DNA of 64,000 bases from Symsagittifera roscoffensis (lineage: Eukaryota > Xenacoelomorpha > Acoela > Convolutidae), in NCBI RefSeq assembly GCF_963678635.1, contig NC_087069.1:29552776-29616775 (forward strand), read 5' to 3'. The notes under the pieces were generated by a model that searched no databases, was not told the DNA's origin, and worked only from the letters and a program-made list of their open reading frames with translations. Made by a program: the position numbers and the translations under genes. How positions within the stretch are numbered: position 1 is the stretch's first letter; each line of letters opens with the position of its first letter. Below, one piece after another: positions 34,100 to 46,295 of the stretch.

Positions 34100-35990
34100 A
34101 AAATCAAATCGGTATGATTTAAAAAAAAAAAACCTGCTCGAGAAAGTTGTAGATCAGCCTGTGATGCTCTTTTTTGTATTAGCTTACCTAACTGAAACCT
34201 CTTGCAATAGAATATAACTCGCAATAAAAGACAACTCGCAAATTATCAGCACCGCAGTTGCGCAAACCTGTTGCAAAAGGGTATGGCCTAAAGCTAAATT
34301 TACAGCCAGTTATCAGAGACCTTACACCAAAATTCAGCTTTTACTTGAAAGCTTCCGAGTTGTCGCTTGTTTCCTTAATTTTTGCTATTGGTCTTTTTTA
34401 CGGGTTGTCTTTTCTTGAGAGTTGTCGCGGTACCCAAGTTTAAAGACATTTTTAAGAAATCCTTGATCATGTTGATATTATTGACCTTTTTTGAAATGAT
34501 TTATTCTTCTGTAACATGAAAACATCAAGAAGGATTACAAAGAATAAACTGGTCAATTGAAGATAAAATTACATTTTTGCGGGATAAATGAAAGCGATTT
34601 CCATTTTAAATCAAAAGCTCTGGTTTCTTAATTTTGCGAGCAAGTTTATCTTATCTCAGCCCTTTTAATGGCAGCCTGAAAGAATAAAACCAGTATTGGG
34701 TAGAATAACTTTACCTGAAAAATGTGGACTTAGCTACAACTCTATAACTACCAACTGCTGAAAATTTTTCCACTGCAGATACGATGCAACTAGTCAAAAT
34801 GCTGGTCATAAAAAATCTGTAGTCGAACCAAATACCCAAGAATCTTTAAATGTAGAAATTTGAGATGAAAACTTTTTAGATTTAGCAAACGCTCGATCGT
34901 AAATATAATGTGTTAAGTAACATCTTGTTCCATGTTTTTGTTTACCTTCTTGTTTAATTAATCATAAAGATATCTGATTTTTGTGTGTATTTTACCCTAG
35001 GGCAGTTGCCCCAGCTAAATTTGCTCAGGGGAATTTGGATATTCAAATGAGGTTAATTCACGGCTCAAACAATGTTACTAAAATGCCAGAAGTTCATTTC
35101 AGGTCCAGTGCACTTTCTGCAGTACCTTTTGGGTTCTTTCAAGTGAAAAAAATAAGATCTGCGGCTTAACTTATGGCAGTAATTTTTTTTGGTATGTTAA
35201 TTCAAGATTGTTATCTGCTAATGCATTTTTGCGAAACCAATTGATAGCTGACTTGCCCGAAAGTGCAGATGGTCGAAAAATTGGCGAACGACTGGACGAA
35301 TTTTCAAAGACTTTTAAAGGAACAATTCTCTTTTCAAATGCTCAAAGTATTTTTCAAGCAGAATAGATACCGATTAAAAAAACGAATAATTTAAAGTTTG
35401 AATGAAATTCTCCACAATTACTCAGTTTTTGTAAATCTAATTTTTTCTTTTGTTTAACAAAAGCTGCTCCGCCGATAAAAGTTCCTACTACTTGATTTTC
35501 GGCAATTTTCCCGGTCTACTTTGTGAGCTTAAGTCTTTGACAAAGGTATCACATCGGTAAGGGGGAAGAACCTGGCTGGGCTAATTCTCCATTTTAAGGA
35601 AACTGGTCAGAGTTAATTCCTTCAGATTGCTTCGTTTTTACTCTCATATCTTCCTACTTCAGTCCACGGGTGGTCAGAATCAGTAATCTATCTGCAAACG
35701 ATCAGTTGATTCAGGTGAGAGATTTTGTGACCGATAACAATTTCAAATCTACTGTTCGACATTGTTCTACTGGTCCTAGGAAGTCGTTGCTAGCTCAGTG
35801 ACCCCGAACTAGATCTTTTCAAGGGCTCAAAGTTTTCAATTTTTAATATTGTTGACTATATTTACCCTTCCACTTCAGAGGGGTAAAGAGATCGCGATCG
35901 TTAATAGGTACGTAACTCATATCTGCATAAACTTCGATTTTTAATCTGACTTTCGTAACGAAAATAACGGATTATGCGTGCTCGTGGTGA
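34100..35990. other. Gene-free stretch
   Basis: Short frames (34258-34443, 34981-35169) have no supporting features. No RNA or repeat identified. Confidence 0.55.
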
Positions 35991-36019
35991 TTTTTTTTTC
36001 TTCAGACAAATTTCGACTT

Positions 36020-36240
36020 TTTAACTAGCGGAACTTTTGACTGAATTTTTTCATAACTTTCGAAAACTATTGTTGTCCTGAGCTTAAATTTGAAAGAAAA
36101 ATGCTTCACCTGTGATCATTTTTCGTAAAGTTATGGGGGTTTAAAGATTGCCGTTTTGGCCAATTTTGGACAATTAACGCGCGATATATTTCGCGCAATT
36201 AACGCGTAAGCGGAGATTTAATCTTAGAAATCGTTCCAAA
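36020..36240 (+). repeat. Dispersed non-coding repeat, copy 1 (GCGCGATATATTTCG motif)
   Basis: Shares an ordered series with 39585-39770: a CATAACTTT/CATCAG start, GAGCTTAAATTTGAAA versus AAGCTCAAGTTTGAAA, TTTTCG-AAAGTTATG, then GCGCGATATATTTCG. A weaker inverted relative is at 59000-59110 (AATGCGCGATTCATTTATC, ACTTTACGAAAG). Family unknown. Confidence 0.5.
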
Positions 36241-36249
36241 TTGGTTCAA

Positions 36250-37540
36250 GGAAGCTTGTTTGGCATAATTGATTTGCTACTAGGAGTGAAATCTATCACT
36301 TTGTACTGTATATGGCGTATAGGGGAATGGTTTTCTCAAAAATTCTCAAATTAAAAAATATATACATTTCATTTTTTTTACATATTTTTTTTTGTTATCA
36401 CTGCTGCATAGACTTTAAAAGGCAGTCGGAACATTCAGGGCTTCCCCCTGATATGAGCAGTCTTGTTAAACTTTTATTTTAATAGAAATTCTTTACCCAT
36501 ATCAGGGGAGGAAAATGCAAAACCAACTTTAAAAAGGTCACATGATTCCTGAATTTGACTTTTTCAGTGGTTGATTTGGACGATTAATTTGTCTTGAAAT
36601 TAATCGAGCGTCGAATTGTGGATTAGATTAAAGCAGTTTCCTTTTACTTTGGAGCCTGAGACTATAAACGTCATTTTGACGGATTATCTGCAAGAATAAA
36701 TTAAAAATCAGATCAGGTGACAGGCTAAGGAAAAATTAAAAATTTTGACGTTTTCCCAAAAAGGAATAGAAATTTCAAAAGAAACAAAACTCCCTTTTCA
36801 ATAATGCGGTAATATCTTTTATTGCACTAATTAAATATATCGAAAGAGTGATTGAAAAAAATTAAGAAAAATTTCACTAACGAGCTATTCAGGCGTTCCC
36901 TGAAGCACTTGCAGTCAAATATCCTAAAGGATATTAAAGCTTTCAGAATAAATAAAAGCTTTTTCATTAGAAAGCAAATCATGTTTAACTTTACTCGTGC
37001 ATAACTAAACTACTTCTTTAAAATTGGTTTGAGAACCCGAAACGTTTTTGTCCTTTTTGGCAAATTTCATTGTGAACAGACCAATACATTTACAGAATTA
37101 TAGCATATTATAATTTTCTATGAGCTTTTGTGAAGTGAAATCCAAGATTATCTTGTATATTCTTACTTTTTTCAATTTAAAACCTTCAGTCTCTAATCCA
37201 AGAATTGAAAAGCTGAAATTTTTCCTGTTTTAGGTTGAGAAACATTCACACATTTATCCGGAAATTATACTGAGGGTGTTTTCAATTTAAAGGCGCACTG
37301 CAAAAACGGACGGATTACGGCTTTAATTTATTGCTGAATTAACCTGTCAAACTGCGTTATTTTGAGCCAATCGAAATCAATTTCCCTCTCTGATAATCAA
37401 TTTTTCCTCACCATTGGCTGCTTGAAGATATTTTTCTTATTTTACCAAAAAATAACATTTCAATTCAAAGAAAAAATACAACTTCTGACCATAGTGAAAT
37501 CAAATCAATTTTGCTAAGACTTCGTCTATTAACATCTCTA
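36250..37540. other. Gene-free stretch
   Basis: No supported gene, RNA or mobile element. It may include upstream sequence of the small gene at 37543. Confidence 0.5.
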
Positions 37541-37542
37541 AA

Positions 37543-37701
37543 ATGCCTCCTAAATTTGTAAGTGTTTTCTGCTTGCTTCTGTTTATCAGTTCGATGGCGA
37601 GAAGTGAACCTGTTTACTACTACCAACTGTCACCATACGAAGGTTAGTTAGAATAAGTTCCCTATCATTAACAATTTTTTTCCATCATTCCAGCTTACTA
37701 A
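37543..37701 (+). CDS. Candidate small secreted peptide gene (35 aa, one intron)
   Basis: ATG at 37543 opens MPPKFVSVFCLLLFISSMAR, a textbook signal peptide (charged start, hydrophobic CLLLFI core, small residues before the likely cut after SMARS). A short Tyr-rich end follows: EPVYYYQLSPYEAY. The exon stops at 37642 before GTTAGT. A 51-bp intron (37643-37693) ends in a T-rich tract and TTCCAG, and exon 2 adds two codons and a stop (37694-37701). Without splicing the frame ends after one Gly, so the coding length hardly changes. The mature piece would be about 14 residues, in the size range of a neuropeptide or effector. Homologues and transcription are unknown. Confidence 0.45.
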
Positions 37702-37929
37702 TACAGTTACGACACAATACAACAGTGTTGGAGAGCCTAGATTGCAAACTTTGGCTCTAGTGCACTTCGACAAGGTTGAACGTTCGGCAAAAAAAAACCA
37801 TCCATACGAAAAGACCAAAAACGATGATCATTGATTCCCGGGTCTAGGTTTGCGATTTATGTTATGAACGAGGCGGAATTAACACATGTCAGAGTTCGAC
37901 CAAAAATCTATAGCCGAGAAGGCCCTATA

Positions 37930-38190
37930 GTCGAAACATAAAAACGAACACGAAGTCGAAACATAAAGTCGAACACAAAGTCAAAACATAAAGTCGCACA
38001 CGAAGTCAAAACATAAAGTCGAACACAAAGTTGAAACATAAAATCCAACATTAATTCAAAACAAAAAGTCAAACACGAAGTCATTACATAAAATCAAACA
38101 CAAAGTCAAAACATAGAGTCGAACACAAAGTCTAAACCTAAAGTCGAGCAAAAAGTCGAAACATAGAATCGAACACAATGTCGGAAAATA
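37930..38190. repeat. 25-bp tandem repeat array
   Basis: About ten units of AGTCGAAACATAAAGTCGAA plus CACAA, each made of two similar halves (AGTCGAAACATAA / AGTCGAACACAA). Units diverge by 1-5 bases. One more unit lies at about 38635-38675. Confidence 0.85.
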
Positions 38191-38194
38191 AAAA

Positions 38195-38490
38195 GCATAT
38201 ATGCATACATGCAAACATACATACATACAAACGTACGTAAATACATGCATACATATACACACATACATACTTACATATAAACTTACAAACATGCATACAT
38301 ACATGCATACATTCATAAATAGATACATACATTGATACTTACATAAAAACATAATTGTATACAAACATCTTTTTATGCATACATACATTATAAAAACAGG
38401 AATGCATTCAATCATACATACATACTTACATACATACTTAGATACATACACAAATGCATACATAATTACCTACATACATACATACATTAA
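38195..38490. repeat. Degenerate ACAT/ATAC tetranucleotide microsatellite
   Basis: About 300 bp dominated by ACAT repeats with scattered substitutions. The long Tyr/Val/Cys-rich minus-strand frame over it is a by-product of the repeat. Confidence 0.9.
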
Positions 38491-38559
38491 AACTTTAAAC
38501 CTAAGTACTTGCTTTTTTAGCGCACGAAATGTATTCGACCATTGACAACAGTCAAGGTT

Positions 38560-39080
38560 TTTTTGAGTTGAAACGTTTTCGCTCGGTCGAACAGTCCAAA
38601 TATTTTTTGCAGTCGAAACTAATCTCAGTCGAGATTACATAAAATCAAACACAAAGTCAAAACATAGAGTCGAACACAAATGTGTTTTTTTTTGGTCGAA
38701 AACACTTCTCGGTCAAACTCGGTCGAAACGTTTTTCTTCGGTCAAACACAGTCGAAACATTTTTCTCGGTCTAAGTTCTTCCCGGTCGAAGCTCTTCCCG
38801 GTCAAAAAATTGCTCTGTCGAACTCAGTCGAAACGTTTTTCCTCGGTCAAAAACAGTCGAACTGTTTTTTCTCGGTCGAAACTCTTCTCGGTCGAAATTT
38901 TTCTCGGTGGAAAAAACTCCTCGGGCGAACTCGTACGAAAAGTTTTTCCTCGGTCGAACTTGGTCAAAATGATGTGGTTCCTCGGTTGACACATAGTTAA
39001 AACATAGACAGCTTGGGTCGAGTCGATCGAAACATATCGAGCGTGGGTCGAGACGGTCAAAATATACACTTTTTGGTCGA
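38560..39080. repeat. GGTCGAA-based degenerate repeat array
   Basis: At least fifteen copies of a CTCGGTCGAAACxxTTTTTC-like unit, 18-27 bp apart, sharing the GTCGAA core of the array at 37930. The reading frames across it (38680-39000 and reverse) are repeat-derived. Confidence 0.8.
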
Positions 39081-39149
39081 GTTGGTCATAACATAAATCG
39101 GAAACAGCGACCCGGGTTTCCAGAACTCGAAAATTTAGGACTTTCACTT

Positions 39150-41330
39150 GGTAGAAACAAGATAGGGCTCTTCAAACCGAAAGATGGTGAAAGTCGCTGG
39201 CAAAAGCGTAGAGTAATTCTAACAGAAAAGAAAGGTTTTTTTATAATTTTGTTTCATCCATTTTCAAATTCTGATAGACTGATAGAAAAGTTCTCAACAA
39301 GTTCCGCGCTAATTTCAGTTTTTTTAATCTTCTTAACTTTGGATTTTTTCTCTTAGAAAGCTTGTAACTGAATATCAGTTTCTGAGTTTGGCCCTTTTCT
39401 AGGAACTCACTGTAATAACAATAACTATAATTGATCAGTATTTGAAATAGTCTAATTGATAAATTGGCTTTTTTGGCAAGATTTGGTATTTGTTCTGATT
39501 CTAGAAATGCATATCGCTTTTGCTCCGTCTTTCGAATAAAGTGACGGAACTATTGTGCTCGGGATAGTTTTTCTTCAGAAAAAATTTGACCAGCCATTTT
39601 TGACGGATTTTTGACTTCATCAGAAAAATTTATAGCGTTCTAAGCTCAAGTTTGAAAAGCTATTTTCGCAAAGTTATGAGTTTAAAATTGGCAACTTGGC
39701 GAAATTGAGATATTTAATGCGCGATATATTTCGTGGTTAATAAAGTGTATGCATCGATTAAGCTGGCTCATAAATCTGGCTGATAAATTTTTGCAACTAA
39801 AATTGAAGCTATTGATTCTAATTAATACGTTAACATATGCTAAAATTAAGATTTTATTTTTTAAATAAGGCAAAAGGAGGATTTTTGAAAGAAAAACTTA
39901 AAAAAAAATCGCCATTTTTTCTTTAATTGAACGCTACTCTTCCATAGTTGTTTGTGGGCACTCTGAATCTCATGGTGTCGACATGATACGGAAATTTTTG
40001 TTCATTTTGGTCTACTATTCAATGTTTCCGTATGCTATGCTATTTGTGTACTTCATTGATGCTTACCTCTTCGATGATCAGCTACGGTTTATTCCAAGTT
40101 GTTTTTTACACATTTTTGCATTCCGCAGAACAATACGAAAACTTTATCACAATCGGAAAATAACCACAGTTTTTCACTCTTAATTTGATTAGTTCTATAG
40201 GTACATATAAGAAACAAAAAGAAAAAAACTTTTTTTTGCAACTAGAGTGTTAGTAAGGTTTAACAGAAATAAGTTAAATAAATAGTAGTTAATTAATAAT
40301 TTAAAATGAGGAATCGAATATGTTAGCAAGCACAAAATTGTCTGGGTAAAATGGTTCAAATTGTACAAAACAAATTGAAAAATTAGTAATTCATAGGTAA
40401 AACAGCTTTTTGTTCACTCACAATTTTTCTATAGTTTTTGCTCGTCATCAAATCTTTTCCATTCCAATAACAAGCTGTGAAAGGACAAACTAAGAAAAAT
40501 ATTTAAAAAACCCATGGGTGATGGGTGCGGCGTTGATAGAGTTACAATCCTGAATAAGAAATCTAGTGTTTTTGTCTTTTGATGTTTTTTCTCTTAGAAT
40601 TTCAAGCATTTGATTAGAAAAAACAAAAAGAGTGACATTGAAATCGGCATTTCAAATAAAAAACATTTTAGTGCAAAAAATTATCTTGTAGTTAAACAAA
40701 AAAACAAGGCTCAAGGCTTCAATTATAGTTAGGCTTTCATCCACTGATTTTTATCGAAAAAGAGTTTGAAACAGCTGTCAACATGAAAAATTTTCTGAAC
40801 AAAAAAGTTTTAGAAAGATGGCATTCAAAAAGAGATTGATTTCTTGTACCTATTAATTTTTTAATTTTTTTTTCTCAGTACCATTTCGCATATTGAAAAT
40901 ATACTGCTGAGGAATAACTTTTATGGGAAGGAACAGATTGATCGTTTTACGTCTCTAATTTAGCTTTTTTCAAATATTTATTCAGAGTGTTGAAAAAGTC
41001 AAATATCATTTTTTCTTATCAAATCTTAGAATATAAAGTATTGGTTATATGAAAATACAACTGCCCTGCAAAAGATTATTTTATAAAAGCAAGTTCGTAA
41101 AAGCAAAAAAAATGAAAGAAATGATGCAATCCATTCAAAGTCTAGTCGAAGGGCGCGTAAAAGATCAGTAAAAAATAAAAAAGGAATGCTCAAATCGGAG
41201 CAAAGCCTTAAGTGCTCGACTTCCCTTAAAATCTGTATTTTGAAATTTTGAAAGCTCGATATACATTTGAAAATAGAACAAAAATGTCCTTTTTTGTTGT
41301 AACTTTCACTCTATCCACACTTCGACTACA
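39150..41330. other. Stretch with no supported gene
   Basis: Apart from the repeat at 39585 I see one 66-codon plus-strand frame (39983-40183) with a hydrophobic start (FLFILVYYSMFPYAMLFVYF) that could be an exon of a membrane protein, without further support. Confidence 0.45.
39585..39770 (+). repeat. Dispersed non-coding repeat, copy 2
   Basis: Partner of 36020-36240; includes TTAATGCGCGATATATTTCG at about 39714-39735. Confidence 0.5.
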
Positions 41331-41331
41331 G

Positions 41332-41740
41332 TGGCACCAGATATAAACTATATTTATTATTGGTTATAAATTGGATATTTTATCACTCTAAGATATTTAA
41401 TATTAACCAATCACGATCCATCTAACTAACCACCCACTTAATTGTAAGTGCTGAAATTACTTGTAATTTCAGCACCAGGGAGATTTGAATTTAACTTAGA
41501 AATTAGTGACCTCTCCAAGAGACCTTTAGCAACCGCAATAAGCCAGTATACTCTAGATCTATTGAGCCTAGCAGAGACTTGTTAAACACCCTGAGACTAG
41601 TAGATATAAGAGTAAGATTAGGATCGGTATTAGACTAAGAAGTTGCACGAATCTATCCGGCCGAAAATAAGATAGCGTGACGAGCAGACGGTGTACTCTA
41701 TCCGAAATTACTCTATGAGTTACACCTCGAACCTAACTCA
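41332..41740 (+). mobile_element. Solo LTR of the giant LTR element family (LTR-a)
   Basis: It begins TGGCACCAGATATAAAC and ends CCTAACTCA (TG...CA), and is flanked on both sides by ACAG (41328-41331 and 41741-41744), a 4-bp target-site duplication. It closely matches the 3' LTR at 57705-58086 and contains the segment GAGCAGACGGTGTACTCTAT that the 3' LTR lacks. Flanks with an intact duplication and no internal region mark a solo LTR. Confidence 0.85.
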
Positions 41741-42376
41741 ACAGCCCACATTCGATGCATAATCAAATATCTCCTTGTGAGAACCAAATAATTCTTTCAA
41801 TTATGTTTTGGATGGTTAATTCGTCGACAGGAAAACAATAGACAACGTTTACAGAAAACAAGAAGAGCACAATCATCATCTGAGCAAAACTGGGATTATC
41901 ATTGACAGACGAGATATTTTCTTACAATTGAGCGCAGGAAAAAAACTCAAACGATCAGAAACATTTCGTCTCACATTCATCATTACAAGACTTTTTTGTT
42001 ATAGCAAAGACTACAGTAGTAGATGAGTGAAGAGAGCGCGCGGTGGGGGGGGTTGCGAGGCAGACCCCATGTATTAACATACGTTATAAATTTCCGGTCT
42101 GCCTCGCTATGTTTTAACATTGGAAAAAGATTTTGCAATGCATCAAGATAGGGAATAGAAATGGTAAGTTTTCAGTGTTTGTGTAATGGTAAGAGAATGG
42201 TGAAAAAAATGGTAATTTTGTGGTTTTGTGTAGAAATTTTTAGTTTTTCTCTCGGGCTCGTTATCAATTAGGTAAAATCATTTCTGTATTATCTTACCAG
42301 TACACAAACACTGAAACCTATCCACTTTTGCTCCCTATCTCAAAACATTGGAAACTCTTTTCCTGATGTTAATACA
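41741..42376. repeat. Duplicated flank of the LTR insertion site, left copy
   Basis: Nearly identical to 58087-58733 beyond the 3' LTR, starting at the same ACAGCCCACATTCGATGCAT. It includes the left arm and most of the right arm of the foldback element (from 42020). It stops abruptly inside the right arm at about 42376. Confidence 0.85.
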
Positions 42377-42414
42377 ATAAATATTCAACTTAAAACTCTC
42401 TAGACTCGGATGGG
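42377..42414 (+). other. Remnant of element 3' end before LTR-b (polypurine-type junction)
   Basis: AACTCTCTAGACTCGGATGGG here matches AACTCTGTAAACCCCGGATGGG immediately before the 3' LTR at 57705. So the LTR that follows still carries the tail of an internal region upstream of it. Confidence 0.6.
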
Positions 42415-42795
42415 TGAAGAAGTTTAAAATTAGATTTTATATCCAAATATTTTTATAAAATCTCTATAAAATATTTCTAAATAACCAATAATGATCCATA
42501 ACTAACACTTACTATAAAATGTATAGCTGAAACTGTTCATAATTTCAGCAACAGAACAAAATAAATGTAACATAGCCAACAGTCGTTCTTATCCAGAACA
42601 GCTCCTGTATTCTTATCTCGCAAATACCACTATACACTAGATCTATTGAGACTAGGAGATGTAAGAGTAAGGTTAAGATCGGAATTAGACCAAGAAGTTG
42701 CACGAATCTATCCGGCCGAAAATAAGATAGCGTGACGAGCAGACGGTGTATCCTATCCGAAATTACTCTATGATTTACACCTCGAACCTAACTCA
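42415..42795 (+). mobile_element. 5' LTR of the giant element (LTR-b, diverged)
   Basis: It begins TGAAGAAGTTTAAAATTAG and ends CCTAACTCA. The second half (from ACTAGATCTATTGAG through TCCGGCCGAAAATAAGATAG) is close to the other two LTRs; the first half (U3) is strongly diverged. It is followed by a primer-binding-site-like TGG. Confidence 0.8.
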
Positions 42796-42797
42796 TC

Positions 42798-42815
42798 TGG
42801 TGCGACCATTAGTCT
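42798..42815 (+). promoter_or_regulatory. Putative tRNA primer-binding site
   Basis: TGGTGCGACCATTAGTCT begins two bases after the LTR end. Its complement ends in CCA and runs into a T-loop-like GTTCGAGAC, as expected for the 3' end of a tRNA. The tRNA species was not identified. Confidence 0.6.
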
Positions 42816-44550
42816 CGAACAAGACCTTAAAAAATAAATTAGCTTAGAACTAACAGATAGATTAAAATTAGACAAAAACATTTTCAAAAATGTTACATGA
42901 TAATAATTTAATTGAAATGTCTCTACGACTTAATAGACCAGAACCGCTATTCCGTACAAAACGAGAAATACCAGGCATTGGAAGAAGGCCTCGGACAACA
43001 GACGATCTACGACTACGAAGAAACTTACCATTAAGTTTCATGGTCGTACGGCAAAAGCCAGACCAATCTTTTATATTTAGAATTTTACTAGCAATGAATT
43101 TAGATTTTCATCTGCAAACATAGGAACCTCGAAGAAAAGTCTTCACTGATTATTTCAGGCGCTAAATCCCATTAACTATTGTACAATAACGATTTATAAA
43201 AAAAACAACTCAAAATGTTTCCTCTAAAACTGAAGTAAAATTAAAAAAGATGTCTGACAAATATATTTCTTGAAAATTAAAAATAAAAATTAGTGAACAT
43301 GATCATAAATTGTTAGTATATATAAATCATCCTGGTATCCCCAGCTTTATCACCTAAATCATAACAGCAATCATTAAACCACTAATATCATAAAATACTA
43401 AGCCTTTCTATCAGATAAATTTAAATTATCTTTAAGGCTTATCCAAATTTTTACCTCTATTTAATTTCAACTTGTTCAATCTTAAACTAGATCATCAAGG
43501 CTTTCCTTGGATCTCTATTAAATAATTAAAATTAAACCCATTTTGCACCATAAAAATTAACATCCTGATTATCAAGGCCTATCCATGGATCAAATAGAAC
43601 AATTTTGTTCTCCCCCACCAAATAAATAAAGTGTCTAACGACCTCAAACATCGATTCACTACCCAACCCTTTCAAAGACCCAGGACTAATAGAAAATTTT
43701 CAATCACGCTAACCATTCAAATTCAGCTAAACAGTGAAGAACTTCGGTTATTCATCCTTCACTTAATCCCTCCTCTTACCTGACCCAGGCTAAATCTTAA
43801 ACCTTAGTAAGTATTAAAATAGTATTTAACGAATTACCTGTGTTCTAATTATACCTGAATCTTGTGGATCGATTTACTATTCTCCAACCTTTGAACACAA
43901 TCACTACCCTTAAGTAAGATTAAGTAAGTTAACACCTTTGCTTAGAATAGCCTCGAGAAAGTAAAAATCATTCTTCAGAATCGATATATACTTTTCTCTC
44001 CAACCCTACATAAAAGACCCAATCTAAGCTAACCAAAAAGTCGTAAGGACTAACATTCTAGGATATTAAAATCACTAAAAACAATCTTGCACCCTTCATC
44101 TTGAACCTTATGTCACTGAACAATTTAGGAAATAAACAAACAATCGTACTACACAATTGTGAAATAAATAACGAAGCTTACAACCTTGTAATTACACCGC
44201 ACAAACAAACAATCGGATATGTTCGCACAAAAAGTCAAACAATAAAAAGAAAAATTTTAAGTAAACAAAGACAAATCACACGAAAAAGATTTTCAAAGCG
44301 TAGAAACGCAGTCTCTGAATCAGAAGTCAGCAATTTAGATGCACTTTGCAAACTCAAAGACACGATATATAAAATCACCCAGTTCGCGATCAATTATACT
44401 TTTCCGACTCAGAAGCTACATCACATTCATCAAAACAAGGAAAAATAAGAAAACAAAAGATATACAAAAACAAACCAGTACGTTTATATAGTTGGAACCA
44501 ACCAATCAGACACATTGAACATTACGCACTAACAGTCATAAAACGAAAAA
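42816..44550 (+). other. Leader region of the giant element
   Basis: Long leader between primer site and gag. It holds two basic frames of unknown meaning: 42890-43123 (PLFRTKREIPGIGRRPRTTD) and 44101-44448, 115 codons with RTKSQTIKRKILSKQRQITR followed by KRFSKRRNAV. The second could be a small nuclear or RNA-binding accessory protein. The rest shows no coding sense. Confidence 0.4.
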
Positions 44551-46290
44551 ATGAGCCAAAGCCCAGGCAAAGAAAGTCCAGACGAGGACTCTGTTTTCCC
44601 ATTTATCATCATTTCACTCACTCAAGACAGAGGACAAATACAATTTTGCCATAATCTAATTGCAAATATATATTTGAACAAGGCATTAGCCCATGTAAAG
44701 CAGAATTTCCAGAAATAAAAATCAAAAGACAAATTGTCGATCTTTATATAAAAAGAATATGTAACTTAACACAAGAATATGGAATCTACACCATAGAACT
44801 CAGTACAGCAAGTAAATTTCATGGCAAATATGTTATCCAAAGAGATGATGTCGATATAGAATTTTCAAAAGTATTCACAGAATACATTGAAAACATACAA
44901 CATTTAATTCAATTTTCACTAACAATGTTTTTGCAATAATACATAATTATTTATCTTACTAGAAAGAACAGAAACCAGAAGCACATCACCGGTTCAAACA
45001 TCAAGACACACAAATGTAGGAAATGAAATTGCCGCATTCTCAGCATTTTTAAACACAATTGTGAAAAATTTTCAAAAAATGAAATTTCATCAAATGTCAA
45101 ACACGATATACAAAAAAATCTTAGCATGGTTTATAATTGACTATTTTAACTACAATATAGGTTTAATTGCACAAGCAAGAAAGAATTTTAGACCCCAAAG
45201 TACAAATGATGACACAGTCATTGCCGAACAATCAGATTACATTTGGGGCCCTGATTGGTCTCATCCATTATTCCTGAACATTCCAATAGACATCTCAAGT
45301 CAAGCAATCAGTACAATAACTATTCACAAAGATTATGTAAAAGTAATTCCACTCACAACAGATGCAACACCTTTAAATTATAATTCATTTTTACCCGATA
45401 GAAGACGAAATAATAGTTTAAATTCAACTCTTGTACAACAAGAAAATTTAAATTGAACTAGAAATCTTACACAACAGGATTTTCAAACACCATCACATTT
45501 TATAAATGAAGAAATAGCTGATAAAATTGTAACAACTACACAGCAAAGTATTTCACCAATACATCCAAACCTCACAACGCCAAAACCAAAGACTTCAATA
45601 TTATCACAAGTAACCTTGCAATCTACGGTTAAGCCCTCTGTTGCTCCCAAATATTCACTAATGGATTACCAAACATTTAGACCAATGACCAAACCACCAC
45701 AAAAACAAAGAATATTCACCAGAATTATTATTGCAGAACAAAATGATAACTACGTAAATAGATCACAAACATCTAAACCTCCTCGTACAAACCCGCATAA
45801 TCGTTCATTTTCCCAACAACAAAATTTCCAACAACAAACATCAAATTTCGTAAAAGCTAATAAAAACCCACGAAATCCAACAGACCCAAGTGAAAACTAT
45901 CCATTTTTTCAACAGAATAAAAATAGTAAATAGCCATACCAAAATAAACAAAAAACACCTTACTATGCACCTAATTATTTATCATCAGATGATGATGATC
46001 ATTATCAACCAGATATTTTTGCACCATATAGACAAGAATACCGTGCAAAACCACTCCGACCAAATCAAGCATCCCAAAATACAAATTTTTCTCCACAAAA
46101 CTTAGCTAATACACAAAATCACCAACCGTTGCAAACGCAAAATCCAATCTATACACCATCATATCAGCCAATAAAAAGGCAAAACCCAGTAAACACTGAT
46201 TTTTATCAACCAACACAAATGCAAAAAGAAATACCATTACTATATTATTACAACAACATGAAACAACAAAAAATCAACTGACAAAATTTT
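44551..46290 (+). pseudogene. Giant LTR element gag, N-terminal part (broken)
   Basis: ATG at 44551 opens MSQSPGKESPDEDSVFPFII. The frame is interrupted from about 44.7 kb and is recovered at 45061-45456 (FIIDYFNYNIGLIAQARKNF; PDWSHPLFLNIPIDISSQAI). After a stop it continues 45456-45933 with Gln/Asn/Pro-rich sequence (QQQNFQQQTSNFVKANKNPR) and on to about 46280. It is the matrix-like and linker part of gag. The low-complexity Q/N/P segment is typical of retroelement gag linkers. At least three stops or shifts. Confidence 0.55.
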
Positions 46291-46295
46291 CACAA

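Noticed and set aside
37930-38190. Possible CRISPR-like array
   Set aside because: The units are contiguous, diverged and without unique spacers; the context is eukaryotic.
38056-38463. 135-codon Tyr/Val/Cys-rich minus-strand frame
   Set aside because: It is a translation of the ACAT microsatellite; residue pattern follows the 4-bp repeat.
38680-39147. Frames of about 100 codons on both strands
   Set aside because: They are generated by the GGTCGAA repeat array.
39983-40183. 66-codon hydrophobic frame
   Set aside because: Could be an exon of a membrane protein, but without splice partners or conservation I could not support it as a gene.
42798-42820. tRNA gene
   Set aside because: Only the complement of a tRNA 3' end is present, next to an LTR: a primer-binding site rather than a gene.
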